From contig NC_089434.1 in NCBI RefSeq assembly GCF_026210795.1, positions 868,001 through 932,000 of the forward strand: a stretch of DNA of 64,000 bases. The letters run 5' to 3'. This DNA comes from Rhizophagus irregularis. Its lineage: Eukaryota > Glomeromycota > Glomeromycetes > Glomerales > Glomeraceae. Positions 21,905 to 30,589 of the stretch are shown in pieces. Below the pieces are notes generated by a model, which did no database searches, was not told where the DNA came from, and saw only the letters and a list, made by a program, of their open reading frames with translations. Made by a program: the position numbers and the translations under genes. How positions within the stretch are numbered: the first letter of the stretch is position 1; each line of letters opens with the position of its first letter.

Positions 21905-22394
21905 GGACCCAGAAATATATATACAAGGGGTAGGGTACACCATCATAGTGGAATTAGACGGAGTAAAGTTTTGATTTGCGTACAATTTTACTATAGTTAG
22001 GTCATCAAGATTGCGTATTTTTTATCAAATTTTTTATATGTAAAAAATTAGTTTGCGTATTTTTGACCTAAATTTGGCTAATCTTATATATTTACTGTAC
22101 GTACTTATTTAATTAACCGAATTGTAAGAAATTTCTAAGGGTTAAAAAGTGAAATTTTAGAAAAATATTATTAAAAAAATGGTAAATTCTATTTTTTCAC
22201 ATTAGTATTTATAATATAGAAGCCATGATAAAATAATTAATAACTTAATGTCTGAAATTTTATTTGCGTATTTTTGCAGGATTTTCAATATCAGGTGTCA
22301 ATTATGCGTACTACTCATATAAAAAGTCTCTGCGTACAGCTCATAGTAAAAAAATTTTTCGCCACCTGACCCCTATATATATATTTCTGGGTCC
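21905..22394. mobile_element. MITE family A, copy 2 (complete, 490 bp)
   Basis: Terminal inverted repeats GGACCCAGAAATATATATA lie at both ends and TA directly flanks each end (TA target duplication). There is no open frame. The TA duplication and tip suggest a Tc1/mariner-type origin (inference). It is inserted in the Tigger remnant, so it is younger than that element. Partial copies occur at 4983 and 33409. Confidence 0.85.
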
Positions 22395-22715
22395 TATCGG
22401 TATGTAGAAAAAAAAATCGGTATCGGCTTATCGTGAATAATACAATGTAACTGGTTTACAGCTTAACGTCGGTATAGCTATATCGCGAAATTTATAATAA
22501 AATCGGTATATAGAAATTAATTATATACGTGGGGAAAAAAAATCGGTATGAGTCAAAATCGGTTTATCCCGAATTTAAATTGCGAATTATAAATTTTATT
22601 TTATATATAAAAACAGTAATTTCAGTAATTTTTTTTACCGATGAGAATATATCCATAAAAAAAAAAAATTTCTAATGCTAATCTCAAGAATATCTACATC
22701 ACTCTATCCAATCAA

Positions 22716-23417
22716 TCACTGATATTGTTTTAGTTCTTCACATTTATTATTGATCTTATTATTGGCGTCCATAAGTGTTTCAATCATTTCGGATTGGATT
22801 TGGGAAATTTTTTCAATATCTTCTTTTCGTTTTGTTTCAATTCCTTGTATTCTTTCGTTACATAGAGTTTTAACCTCTTCAATTACTATAGGCATCTGAA
22901 AACTACCCATTTGATTCATTTGATTTGTAGATGTCTCACCTACTGTTGTTACTTGATTAGTTCTAAAATAAAATAAAATAAAATAAAATTAACAAAATAA
23001 ATTGTTTATTTTTTTTTTGTAAAAAAAAAAGTCACCGTACTCTATATTAACTTTAAAGTCACCACCACTTTTACGGTTTATTTTCTTTTCTTGACTTTCT
23101 TTTATTTGAGTTCTTTCTGTTCTTTCTCTAGTTTTGATACAAATTTTTCTTACTAATTTGCTTATTTTTTTGCTTTCTCTAAGAATATTACAAGTAGGTG
23201 ATCTATCCGCTTCAATAGAATTTTCCATATCTTTTATTAAAGTATGAACTTTACTATATATTGACGAAGCATCTCGATCGATATTTGTATTTTTAGACGC
23301 TGCAGTGCAAGCCTCCATATGGTTTTCAAACCATTTATTAAAATTATTATTAAGGAATTTAAGAACCTTAACTAGTTCCGTATAATCCCAGCGTTTCATT
23401 CTGTCAGCCCGAGGCAT
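22716..23417 (-). CDS. Array gene 6 (inverted): helical-domain/coiled-coil protein, 207 aa
   Basis: This is the only array member on the minus strand. The start is ATG 23415-23417 (MPRADRMKRWDYTELVKVL); the longer upstream frame is homopolymer. Exon 1 is 23417-23041, the intron 23040-22963 (GTACGG...TTTTAG, 78 nt, phase 2), exon 2 22962-22716; 624 nt in frame. Domain marks are KFLNNNFNKW, ACTAASKNTNIDRDASSIYS, KVHTLIKDMENS and ISKLVRKICIKTRE. It is diverged: MW/IW before the last helix is replaced by ILRES. The tail has SFQMPIVIEEVKTLCNERI, QGIETKRKEDIEKISQIQSE and LMDANNKINNKCEELKQYQ. It lies just beyond the decayed Tigger element, which may relate to its inversion. Confidence 0.82.
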
Positions 23418-23469
23418 ATTTTTTTTTTTTTTTTCACGAAAAAATACGGTTACGAAAAAAATATGGGGA

Positions 23470-23500
<31 letters not shown>

Positions 23501-25136
23501 GAGTAGCTTTCAAAATTACTTTTTGTCTAAAATCGTATTTTTTTTTCACATACTAAATTCTTTATGTTAATATTTTCGATGACTCATTGTTTGTTGTACC
23601 AACATTTTTTATCTATGAAAGATATATTTTTAAAGAAAGAAACCATTTATTTTTTTAACCGCTGATCGGACTAAATTAAAATTATCAAACACGCTTAATG
23701 AATACCACTCACATACCGATCCTAGTTTATTAACAAGTAAAATACCGGATCTTTAACAAACTTTAAATTGTACGAATTGTACGAACATCATTAATTTTTG
23801 TCATATAGTAAGGTATAAAAAAAATCGGTAAAAAATAATAAAATAATCCAACATTATTATTATTTCTTTTGCAAATAGATTAAATAAATTTCTGATTTGA
23901 TGTTTATTTATATATTATAATTTTTTTAATTATTAAATTTATGAATACACGTAAATTATTTAAAACGAACTAAATTGTGTAGAAACATTTTTATATAAAT
24001 GCTTTAGCAAATATTTCATCTCTTCGTTTTAATTGTCTTTACCAAGAAAAGATTTGTTGCATAAGGTGTAGATCATTTAAACGTATAAAGTTCCTGGAAC
24101 CGTCTTTGGAATCACAGATGAACATACCACATCAGTAGTATTGTCACATGCGCATATTTAAAGGAATTTCATAATGCCAGCCTAGTATTACTAAATGTGA
24201 TAAAATTTCAGTTGACATTATCCAAAAAAAGGATTGATTCACTTTATTTTTGTTTTTTTGGCTTAACTTTAATAACTGTATTAGTATGTTCTTTAAACGC
24301 ACTGTTTGGTTGTACAAAACTTAAATCATTCTTATTTGAGTACTTCTGCGGAATCAAATTTGTGCTGGGGACCAGGGCCCAGGGGGGCGGGGCAGAGGGG
24401 AACAACCGGGAGTAATGACTGATTAAACTTTATTTATATTTTAATTATTTTAATTGTGTACTTTATGTAAAAGTATGATAATGAAATGAATATAATTATT
24501 TATTTTATTTATTAATCATTTAGTACATAATTTTATATAATTTATATAAGAAAATAGAATGAGAATGAAAAATGTGTATTCGGCTTTATATTTTGTAAGG
24601 GGAAAAAAAATTTTTTTTTTATCAATAATAAAAATTCAAATAACCACGATATAAAAAAATAAAATTCATAAAAAAAAATGCACCAAAAAAAAAATACCTC
24701 TTTATGATGGAGTTGGTCTTGTAAAATGTTTACGATGTATGGACAAAGAAAATATCTACTTGGAATGAATTCTTTAACGATTAAGTATTAGTAGTATTAA
24801 TATATACTGTAACTATTATATATTTTCTATTAGATGAACGATTTTAAAAATAATAGGTTGATATTTTTTTCTCTTTTACTTAAAAAAATTTTTTTGTGAT
24901 ACCAGATACCCGCCAATATTTCCTATTAAAGCTAGTAACTAGTATTTAAGGAGTTATTTCTCCGGCATTTATTTGATTCTTTCCATAACAAATTTAAAAC
25001 GTTTTTAATACTTGTACGTTCTCACTTTTCTAAAAATTATAAATTTCGTTCCTTTTATTTTTTATTTTTATTTTTATTTATTTTTATTTTTATTATTTTT
25101 ATTTTTTTTATTTTTTTTAATAACAGGTAAATAATA
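23418..25136. other. Spacer with one GC-rich patch
   Basis: No gene seen. The only outstanding feature is a strongly G-rich patch at about 24366-24412 (GGGGACCAGGGCCCAGGGGG, then GCGGGGCAGAGGGG) in otherwise 75-80% AT sequence. The 72-aa ORF over it (24197-24415) has no recognisable features. Just before array gene 7 (about 25060-25120) is a (TTTTATTTTTA)n tract. Confidence 0.5.
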
Positions 25137-25964
25137 ATGACTGGAAAAAGCTGGAAGACCACAGAGATAATTAAAGTTCTCGAGTTTATTAATGAAAATT
25201 TTTCTTTATGGTGCAAACATCGGATAAATGCTTGTACTAAAGTGGCCAAAGTTCATAATCTTGATAGAGATGCTAAATCAATTTATAGTATGGTTAATAA
25301 GTTGCTTCAAGCTATTAAAACTCCTAAAAGACGTAAAGCTTGCAAAACTTTAAAGAGGAGAAAGATTAGTAGTTTAGTAAAAGAAATTAATAAAAAAACC
25401 GAAGTTTTGGACGAAGGATTAGACGACAAATGTAAAGGAAAAAAAAAAATTACGAGTGACAATAAACAAAAAATTACAACTAACAGTAACACTAATATGA
25501 CTACAAAGTATGGTAACTTTATAAGTTAAATATTTTAATTATCAAAATTATACGTTATCCATTATTTTTTTTAATTTTTTTTTTATTTTCTTTTTATTTT
25601 CTTTTTTAGCGCTAATCAAAAATCCGCAAGTCAAGCAGCAACAACATCCGCAAGTCAAATAGCAACAACATTCGCAAATCAAGCGGCAACAACATCCGCA
25701 AGTCAAGTAGCAGCAACATTCGTAAGTCAGGCAGCAACAACATCCGCAAGTCAAGCAGCGACAACATCCGCAAGTCAAGTACCAAATACATCTGCAAGTC
25801 AAGTACCAACAACATCCACAAGTCAAATAACGTCTGTAATTGAGGGTGTTTATAAAGAAAAGGTTAAACAAATTGATACTAGGCGTGATGAAGATATCCA
25901 GAATATTACTCAATATACAACTGATATTGTCAATAGTCTCCTGTTAAAGGGAATTCTTAAGTGA
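25137..25964 (+). CDS. Array gene 7: divergent member whose tail is a minisatellite-coded 8-residue repeat, 241 aa
   Basis: Exon 1 is 25137-25507, the intron 25508-25609 (GTATGG...TTTTAG, 102 nt, phase 2), exon 2 25610-25964; 726 nt in frame. Exon 2 has no Met, so a simple ORF search misses it. The domain is divergent: SWKTTEIIKVLEFINENFSL, NACTKVAKVHNLDRDAKSIY, MVNKLLQAIKTPKRRKACK and ISSLVKEINKKTE. The TGKK/IW part is replaced by basic KRRK words. Exon 2 opens with about nine copies of an 8-residue repeat (SASQAATT; variants SASQIATT, FANQAATT, SASQVPNT), coded by a 24-bp minisatellite. It ends in a shortened coil (IEGVYKEKVKQIDTRRDED). The repeat is Ser/Thr/Ala/Gln-rich and probably unstructured. 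Confidence 0.82.
25617..25830. repeat. 24-bp coding minisatellite in exon 2 of array gene 7
   Basis: About nine imperfect copies of TCCGCAAGTCAAGCAGCAAC followed by AACA. All length differences keep 24 bp, so the reading frame is preserved. Copies differ at few positions (GCA/GTA/ATA in codon 5, TCC/TTC in codon 1). The mirror-strand frames also stay open and give Cys- and Leu-rich artefact ORFs. Confidence 0.9.
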
Positions 25965-26550
25965 TCGGTTGATATTTGAATTATGAAAAATTATGTTTTA
26001 TACGTGATTTTGGCATCTTTTCGTTACTTTTTACGATATTAGAAATATGATTTGATGTATATATAGTATGAAAATAAAATTATTTTATGTTTTTATCGCC
26101 ATTTAAAGTGAAATTATATTGTCAAATAAAAAATATGATTTGTTGTCATAATATGTGATATAATTGTAGGATGAAAATTTCAATACAAAAAATAAAAAAT
26201 AATTTATGTGATGTCGATGGGCGGAATGATAATGTTTAAAATGTTGAATAGATTATCTTAAAACAGAATATAATCATGATGTAAAACATATAGTTTTTTT
26301 CTAATTGGTACTTAAATGATATATATTATTTATATTATTATATATTGTTCTTTATTTTCTGCTTATTAATGTTCTTTTCACAAAATGTATATAATATTCT
26401 AATATATATAACGCTAAATTTGATTCTATAAAAAATTTCTGTGGCACAAGAATACATCATTGAATACCATATTTGATTGTATTTAAATGGTACAAAGAAA
26501 CATAAACAATAACAATAATTTATACCTTATTAAAATTGATAGGAGTTTTT
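25965..26550. other. Spacer between array genes 7 and 8
   Basis: AT-rich sequence without a recognisable gene or repeat. Its 3' end leads into the shared upstream motif of gene 8. Confidence 0.5.
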
Positions 26551-26585
26551 CTCCGTGAACTTTAACTAAGGAAGGTAATCAATTA
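26551..26585 (+). promoter_or_regulatory. Shared upstream motif of array gene 8
   Basis: CTCCGTGAACTTTAACTAAG followed by GAAGGTAATC, about 260 nt before ATG 26818. It is the same compound word as upstream of gene 5. Confidence 0.5.
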
Positions 26586-26817
26586 ACATATAACTTCTAT
26601 TTCTTTTCGTGCTACTTAATGGTACAGGTCAGCAGGTAGATAAATAAACCATCCATTCTACTTTTTTAGGAACTTTTTCAGATGATTCTTTGTTGATATT
26701 TTCTAGATTCATTTCATTCCATTTCTTTTCTTTTCTTTTTCATTTCTTACTGTTTTACTTTATACTTTATTCTTTATTTTTTATTTTTATTTTTTATTTT
26801 TTTTTATCTTAAAAAAG

Positions 26818-27444
26818 ATGCCTCGAGATAAACCGAAACGTTGGGAAACTCAAGATACAATTAAAGTCCTTAATTATCTCAATGATAATTTTGAACTTTG
26901 GTATAAAAGTCCTTTCGTTGCATGTGTTAAAGCAATAGAAGCAACTAATATAATTCGAGACGGAAAACAAGTTTATAATAAAGTTCATGGTTTGGTTCAG
27001 GATATGGAAAAATTTCTCGATACCGGCAAAAAAGCAAATAATTCTGCCGTTATTTGGGAAAATGAAGAAATTCATAGTTTGGTAAGAGCAATGTGTGTGA
27101 AATCCAGAGAAAAAAAGAGAAATGAAAATCAAGAAACTTCAAGTCGTATGAGTGACGGTGATGTTGAAATGAAGTACGTTGTTGATTCATTAAACATTTC
27201 ATTATAATTATTAAATTATTAACAAATATTTCTTTTTAGCATCGATCAAATAACGGTATCATCTGAGGAATCTACTAATCAAAATGACACAAATAGGAAC
27301 ATTCCTAAATTATCTTTTACTGTTGAAGAGGTTAATAATGTTTATAATGAAAAAATTAAGAAATTTGAAAAACTTCGAGCCGAACTTATCGAGTCTATTG
27401 AGATTGCCAATAAAAAATTTGATGATTTTAAAAAATTTCAATGA
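26818..27444 (+). CDS. Array gene 8: helical-domain protein with compact tail, 186 aa
   Basis: Exon 1 is 26818-27173, the intron 27174-27239 (GTACGT...TTTTAG, 66 nt, phase 2), exon 2 27240-27444; 561 nt in frame. Exon 2 lacks a Met and is not visible as an ORF. The domain has KRWETQDTIKVLNYLNDNFE, SPFVACVKAIEATNIIRDGK, KVHGLVQDMEKFLDTGKKA, IWENEE and IHSLVRAMCVKSRE. SDGDVEMK precedes the junction. The tail is a Ser/Thr/Asn-rich stretch, then one compact block: KLSFTVEEVNNVYNEKIKKF, LRAELIESIEIANKKFDDF and KKFQ. It is the shortest member and may show the minimal tail unit from which the longer ones were built. Confidence 0.85.
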
Positions 27445-28410
27445 TTTAATTGGAGCATAGTAAATGGTAAATCAAAAATTTTCTTCTTTTTCTTGAATTG
27501 GTTTTACTGTACCATTTGTACGTGATTTTTATTAATATCATATCTTTTTTTTTTCTTTCGATAAAGATTTCAAATATATATGCGACGTATCACGCATATC
27601 ATTTGTAAGTTTAATTATTATTTAGTTAAGGTTGGGCAAATTAAGGTGCCCAAAGAATTAAAAGAATTTTTAAGATATTTGTACCAATATTCTTTCCTGT
27701 ATAGTTTAATTGTTCGTTTGGATATTGACATTTGAAAATTCTTCGATTCTTTAGATTCTTAGCTTAAGAACGATACTCATTTAATTGTATCCCTAAAAAC
27801 ATTACATCCTACGTTTTGATTAATATTATTCTGTACAAAATTTTATATTAAATCAAGATTTTAATTAATAAAAAAATATGTGTATATTCAATTATTAAAT
27901 TTTAAATACAACCGATATAAAATTTCGCGTCAAAAAAAAATATTTCTCAGTTGCTGCGCTTGACGACGGATTATGGATAATTATAGGATAATTTTTCGGC
28001 GGTGGCGTTATCAATGCATGTCACGATTTTCATATTGGTTCTTTTTAAATAATAAATATGGGCATATCGATTCATTTGATTGTATTAATGAAATTATCAT
28101 AAATTTGATACAGTACATTTATTTCTATTTTATTATTGTTCTTTTCTATTCAATTCTATTCTGCCCGTATATTCTGCCGATTATTTTTTTTCACACACTA
28201 AATTTTTTTTGGTAACATAGATGATTGAGATGACTCACTTTTACTTGTATAATCTAAACAAATTGACAGTTGAAAACAAAATAATATCCTTATATGGGTA
28301 GAAGCCATCCATTTATTCAAATGAGTTTTAAACACAAGAACACCAATAAATATCAACAATTATTAATATAAACTTTTATCTGCATATCTTACAGAAAATA
28401 TGGTAATGAT
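27445..28410. other. Spacer between array genes 8 and 9
   Basis: No gene seen. The 80-aa ORF at 27973-28215 is Phe/Ile/Tyr-rich, as expected from AT-rich noise. I see no repeat. Confidence 0.5.
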
Positions 28411-28415
28411 GACGC

Positions 28416-28440
28416 TGATTAACAGGAAATCATATTTCCA
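28416..28440 (+). promoter_or_regulatory. Shared upstream motif of array gene 9 (weak copy)
   Basis: GATTAACAGGAAATCATATT lies 220 nt before ATG 28637. It resembles the gene-3 copy (TTAACTATGAAAGGAAACCATATT) with a short internal deletion. Confidence 0.35.
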
Positions 28441-28636
28441 CTTTTATATTAGATACTTTATTTTTAAAAAAAATTCAAAGAACGTCGTTAACTTCCTTTT
28501 ATAGCTTAATTCGTTAGATAACGATTTTATATCCGCTCATCTCATTTCACAGAAAAAAAAAACTTTTTTTTTTTTGCGTTCTTTTACATACATACAAAGA
28601 TACGATCGATTTATTTTTTTACTATTAAAAAAAAAG

Positions 28637-29332
28637 ATGCCTAGACCTGAGAAACCAAGACGATGGGAATCTTCAGAAATAGTGGTAGTTTTAAATTATC
28701 TTTATGATAATTTTGACACGTGGTATGATAGTCCTTATGTTGCTTGCGCTGAAGCAATAATGGCTACTAATGTTAAACGAGGAGGTAGTTCAGTTTATGG
28801 TAAAGTTCATAATATGATTAGAATTATGGATGATTACCTTCGGACGGGTAAAAAAAATTCGAATACTTGCGACATCTTATGGCAGAATAAAAAAGTTCGT
28901 GATTTGATAAAAGAAATGTGTTATAAAAATACAGAAAGAAAGAGAAAAGATGAAACTACGAAAAATCGTAAGAAGAGGTATGACATCATTATATCACATT
29001 TTATACTAACAGTATTACAAATTTATATTAACCATCAATTCTCTAGTATTAGTAAAGCGATAACAACTGTAACAACTGAAGCATCTACGACTACAAGTCA
29101 GATAGATGTTCCTCAGATGCCTTTTTCAATTGAAACGATTGATGAGATTTATAATGAACAAATTAAAAAAGTTGAAAATTTGGTATTAAAATCAAAAGAG
29201 ACTATTGAGACAAGAAATCAAGAAATTCGTGATTTATATGAACAAATTTCTCATCGTCGTTCTGAACTTATCGAATTAATTGAGATGGCTAATAATAAAT
29301 TGAATGATTTGAAGGATTTTTCTATAGTATAA
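28637..29332 (+). CDS. Array gene 9: helical-domain/coiled-coil protein with long tail, 208 aa
   Basis: The start at 28637 (MPRPEKPRRWESSEIVVVL) follows an A-tract and aligns with its paralogues. The upstream in-frame ATG at 28574 would add 21 residues of T-tract/A-tract translation and is rejected. Exon 1 is 28637-28977, the intron 28978-29046 (GTATGA...CTCTAG, 69 nt, phase 2, in frame and open), exon 2 29047-29332; 627 nt. The domain has NYLYDNFDTWYDSPYVACAE, ATNVKRGGSSVYGKVHNMIR, YLRTGKK, LW and VRDLIKEMCYKNTE. The acidic motif is missing at the exon end (KNRKKR instead). The tail has PQMPFSIETIDEIYNEQIKK, EIRDLYEQISHRRSELIELI and MANNKLNDLKDF. Confidence 0.85.
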   Translation: MPRPEKPRRWESSEIVVVLNYLYDNFDTWYDSPYVACAEAIMATNVKRGGSSVYGKVHNMIRIMDDYLRTGKKNSNTCDILWQNKKVRDLIKEMCYKNTERKRKDETTKNRKKRYDIIISHFILTVLQIYINHQFSSISKAITTVTTEASTTTSQIDVPQMPFSIETIDEIYNEQIKKVENLVLKSKETIETRNQEIRDLYEQISHRRSELIELIEMANNKLNDLKDFSIV

Positions 29333-29388
29333 AAATTGGTATAAAAAATTGGTATAAAATTGGTATAAAATTGGTATAAAATTGGTAA
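29333..29388. repeat. Five tandem copies of ATTGGTATAAA just after the stop of array gene 9
   Basis: Units of 11-13 bp (AATTGGTATAAA with A-run length differences) begin one base after the stop codon. The 3'UTR of this gene thus opens with a length-variable repeat. Confidence 0.85.
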
Positions 29389-29926
29389 TAATCTCTTATC
29401 TTTAATTAGATTGATGTTTATTTTTGTAATATGATTTATTGATTAATTTACGTAATTTTTTTTTTTAAATAGAATAATAGGATTCTTTTTTTTCTTTCTT
29501 TTACATAATAAGAAATATGGGCTTAGCTTTTTGTATTATGTATATATTCTTTTTTACTTAAGCAAACATATGATTATTTATTATATAAGCGAAATTAAAT
29601 TGAGCACGATCGAAGAATTTTTATCATCATCAAATTCTTTTTTTTTATAGTTTCTTTTATAGTTTTATTTGAGGAATTTGGTATTTAAAATTGTAGTTTA
29701 TTTTAAGTTGTTAGTTAAATGAAAATTTTAAATAAAAAAGGGTTATTAAAATTTAACGATATTGATTTTTTGTATCATTAAATGTAACGTAAAAGTTTGT
29801 CGATCGACGATCATAAATTTGCCCATCTGCCAATCAAAATAAGAGGCGTTACTACCAGATTATGACGTATCAACTGGGTGAAATTAACAAAGTAACGTGA
29901 TTTTTAATGGTATTTTTTACAAAAAT

Positions 29927-30075
29927 GAGCATTGCTAAATCTCACCCGCAGGTGATCCTCACCAGCATTAGCAAATATTAATGGGCAGAGTTTCATAACA
30001 TTTTTAATTCCGCCCAAAATTCTACCCTAATTCTAGTAAGGTGACAATCGCCAGCGGTGATATTTAGCAATACTC
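29927..30075. mobile_element. Small MITE-like inverted repeat element, 149 bp
   Basis: The ends are imperfect inverted repeats of about 37 bp: GAGCATTGCTAAATCTCACC on the left, and GAGTATTGCTAAATATCACC on the reverse strand of the right end. The repeat continues through GC.GG.GAT..TCACC. No coding capacity. The target duplication is not clear. Confidence 0.65.
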
Positions 30076-30589
30076 TTAAAAATAGATGTATGTTTTAAAT
30101 TCTAAACCCATATTGTATTAGTGTGATAATTAGACTAGCATAATTGATTTACCGAGTAAATTATTTCTTTATGCGCGTTTTCTTTTTTTTCTTTAATTTT
30201 AATTTCAGTAATTTCGGCCTAATCATGTAAGTTGTAACGTTATAAAAAAATCGATGACGAGTCTTAGTCGTTTTATCATTTCGAAATAAAATAAAAAAAA
30301 TGTTTTTTTTTTTCAGTTAAATTATTTTCTCACGATTTTTCTTTTTTTGTTTAATGAGTGAATTTTTTTTTCACGTACTAAATTTCTTTTGTATAATTCA
30401 TTAAAAATTATTATGATATAATTTGTTTTATTTGTTTATTCTTTTGATCTTCTTACTTTTTTACCGTTTCTACTTTTTTTTTTTATTTATATATAAATAT
30501 AAAAATCTTATTAAACCAAATTTCTTAGCTAAAAAAAAAAAAAAAAAAAAAAGTAAATCTCTTAAATTCTTTTATACTTAAAAAAAAAG

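Larger units (their letters stand above)
19440..22580 (-). mobile_element. Decayed Tigger/pogo-type DNA transposon (CENP-B/DDE transposase) with a nested MITE
   Basis: The left end is CAGTCAAACCTCTATATACC after a TA dinucleotide, followed by repeated ACCGAT words. The right side (22395-22580) has the complementary CGGTAT words, but the exact tip is not visible. The minus strand between them carries transposase pieces in the expected order. From about 21380 to 21000 lies a CENP-B-type helix-turn-helix region (VEEALSLWITNALAA, FSVSNSWIDKFKKRHNLK, ALLETLDEERDILREII). From about 20960 to 20590 lies the DDE core start (GLYWDGKNLI, GTKKSKKRITLLF, TGTEKLKPLFI, NPRAYAN). From 20196 to 19837 lies the C-terminal part. 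The pieces are in different frames with stops, so it is inactive. MITE family A sits inside its right part. Confidence 0.8.

Noticed and set aside
23418-23549. N-terminal extension of the minus-strand frame of array gene 6
   Set aside because: It codes for Phe and Lys runs from homopolymers. The family start M-P-R lies at 23417.
24197-24415. 72-aa ORF with a hydrophobic segment ending in the G-rich patch
   Set aside because: AT-rich noise followed by the anomalous GC patch; no family features and no promoter or splice context.
25548-25913. Cys-rich 121-aa ORF on the minus strand (CGCCC.YLTC repeats)
   Set aside because: It is the antisense reading of the 24-bp minisatellite in exon 2 of array gene 7. 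The 69-aa LDLRML ORF at 25612-25821 is the same repeat in another minus-strand frame.
27973-28215. 80-aa Phe/Ile/Tyr-rich ORF
   Set aside because: Composition equals translated AT-rich DNA and there is no conservation with other array spacers.
28574-28636. Upstream in-frame ATG of array gene 9
   Set aside because: It adds translated T-tract/A-tract sequence. All paralogues start at the A-tract-ATG corresponding to 28637.
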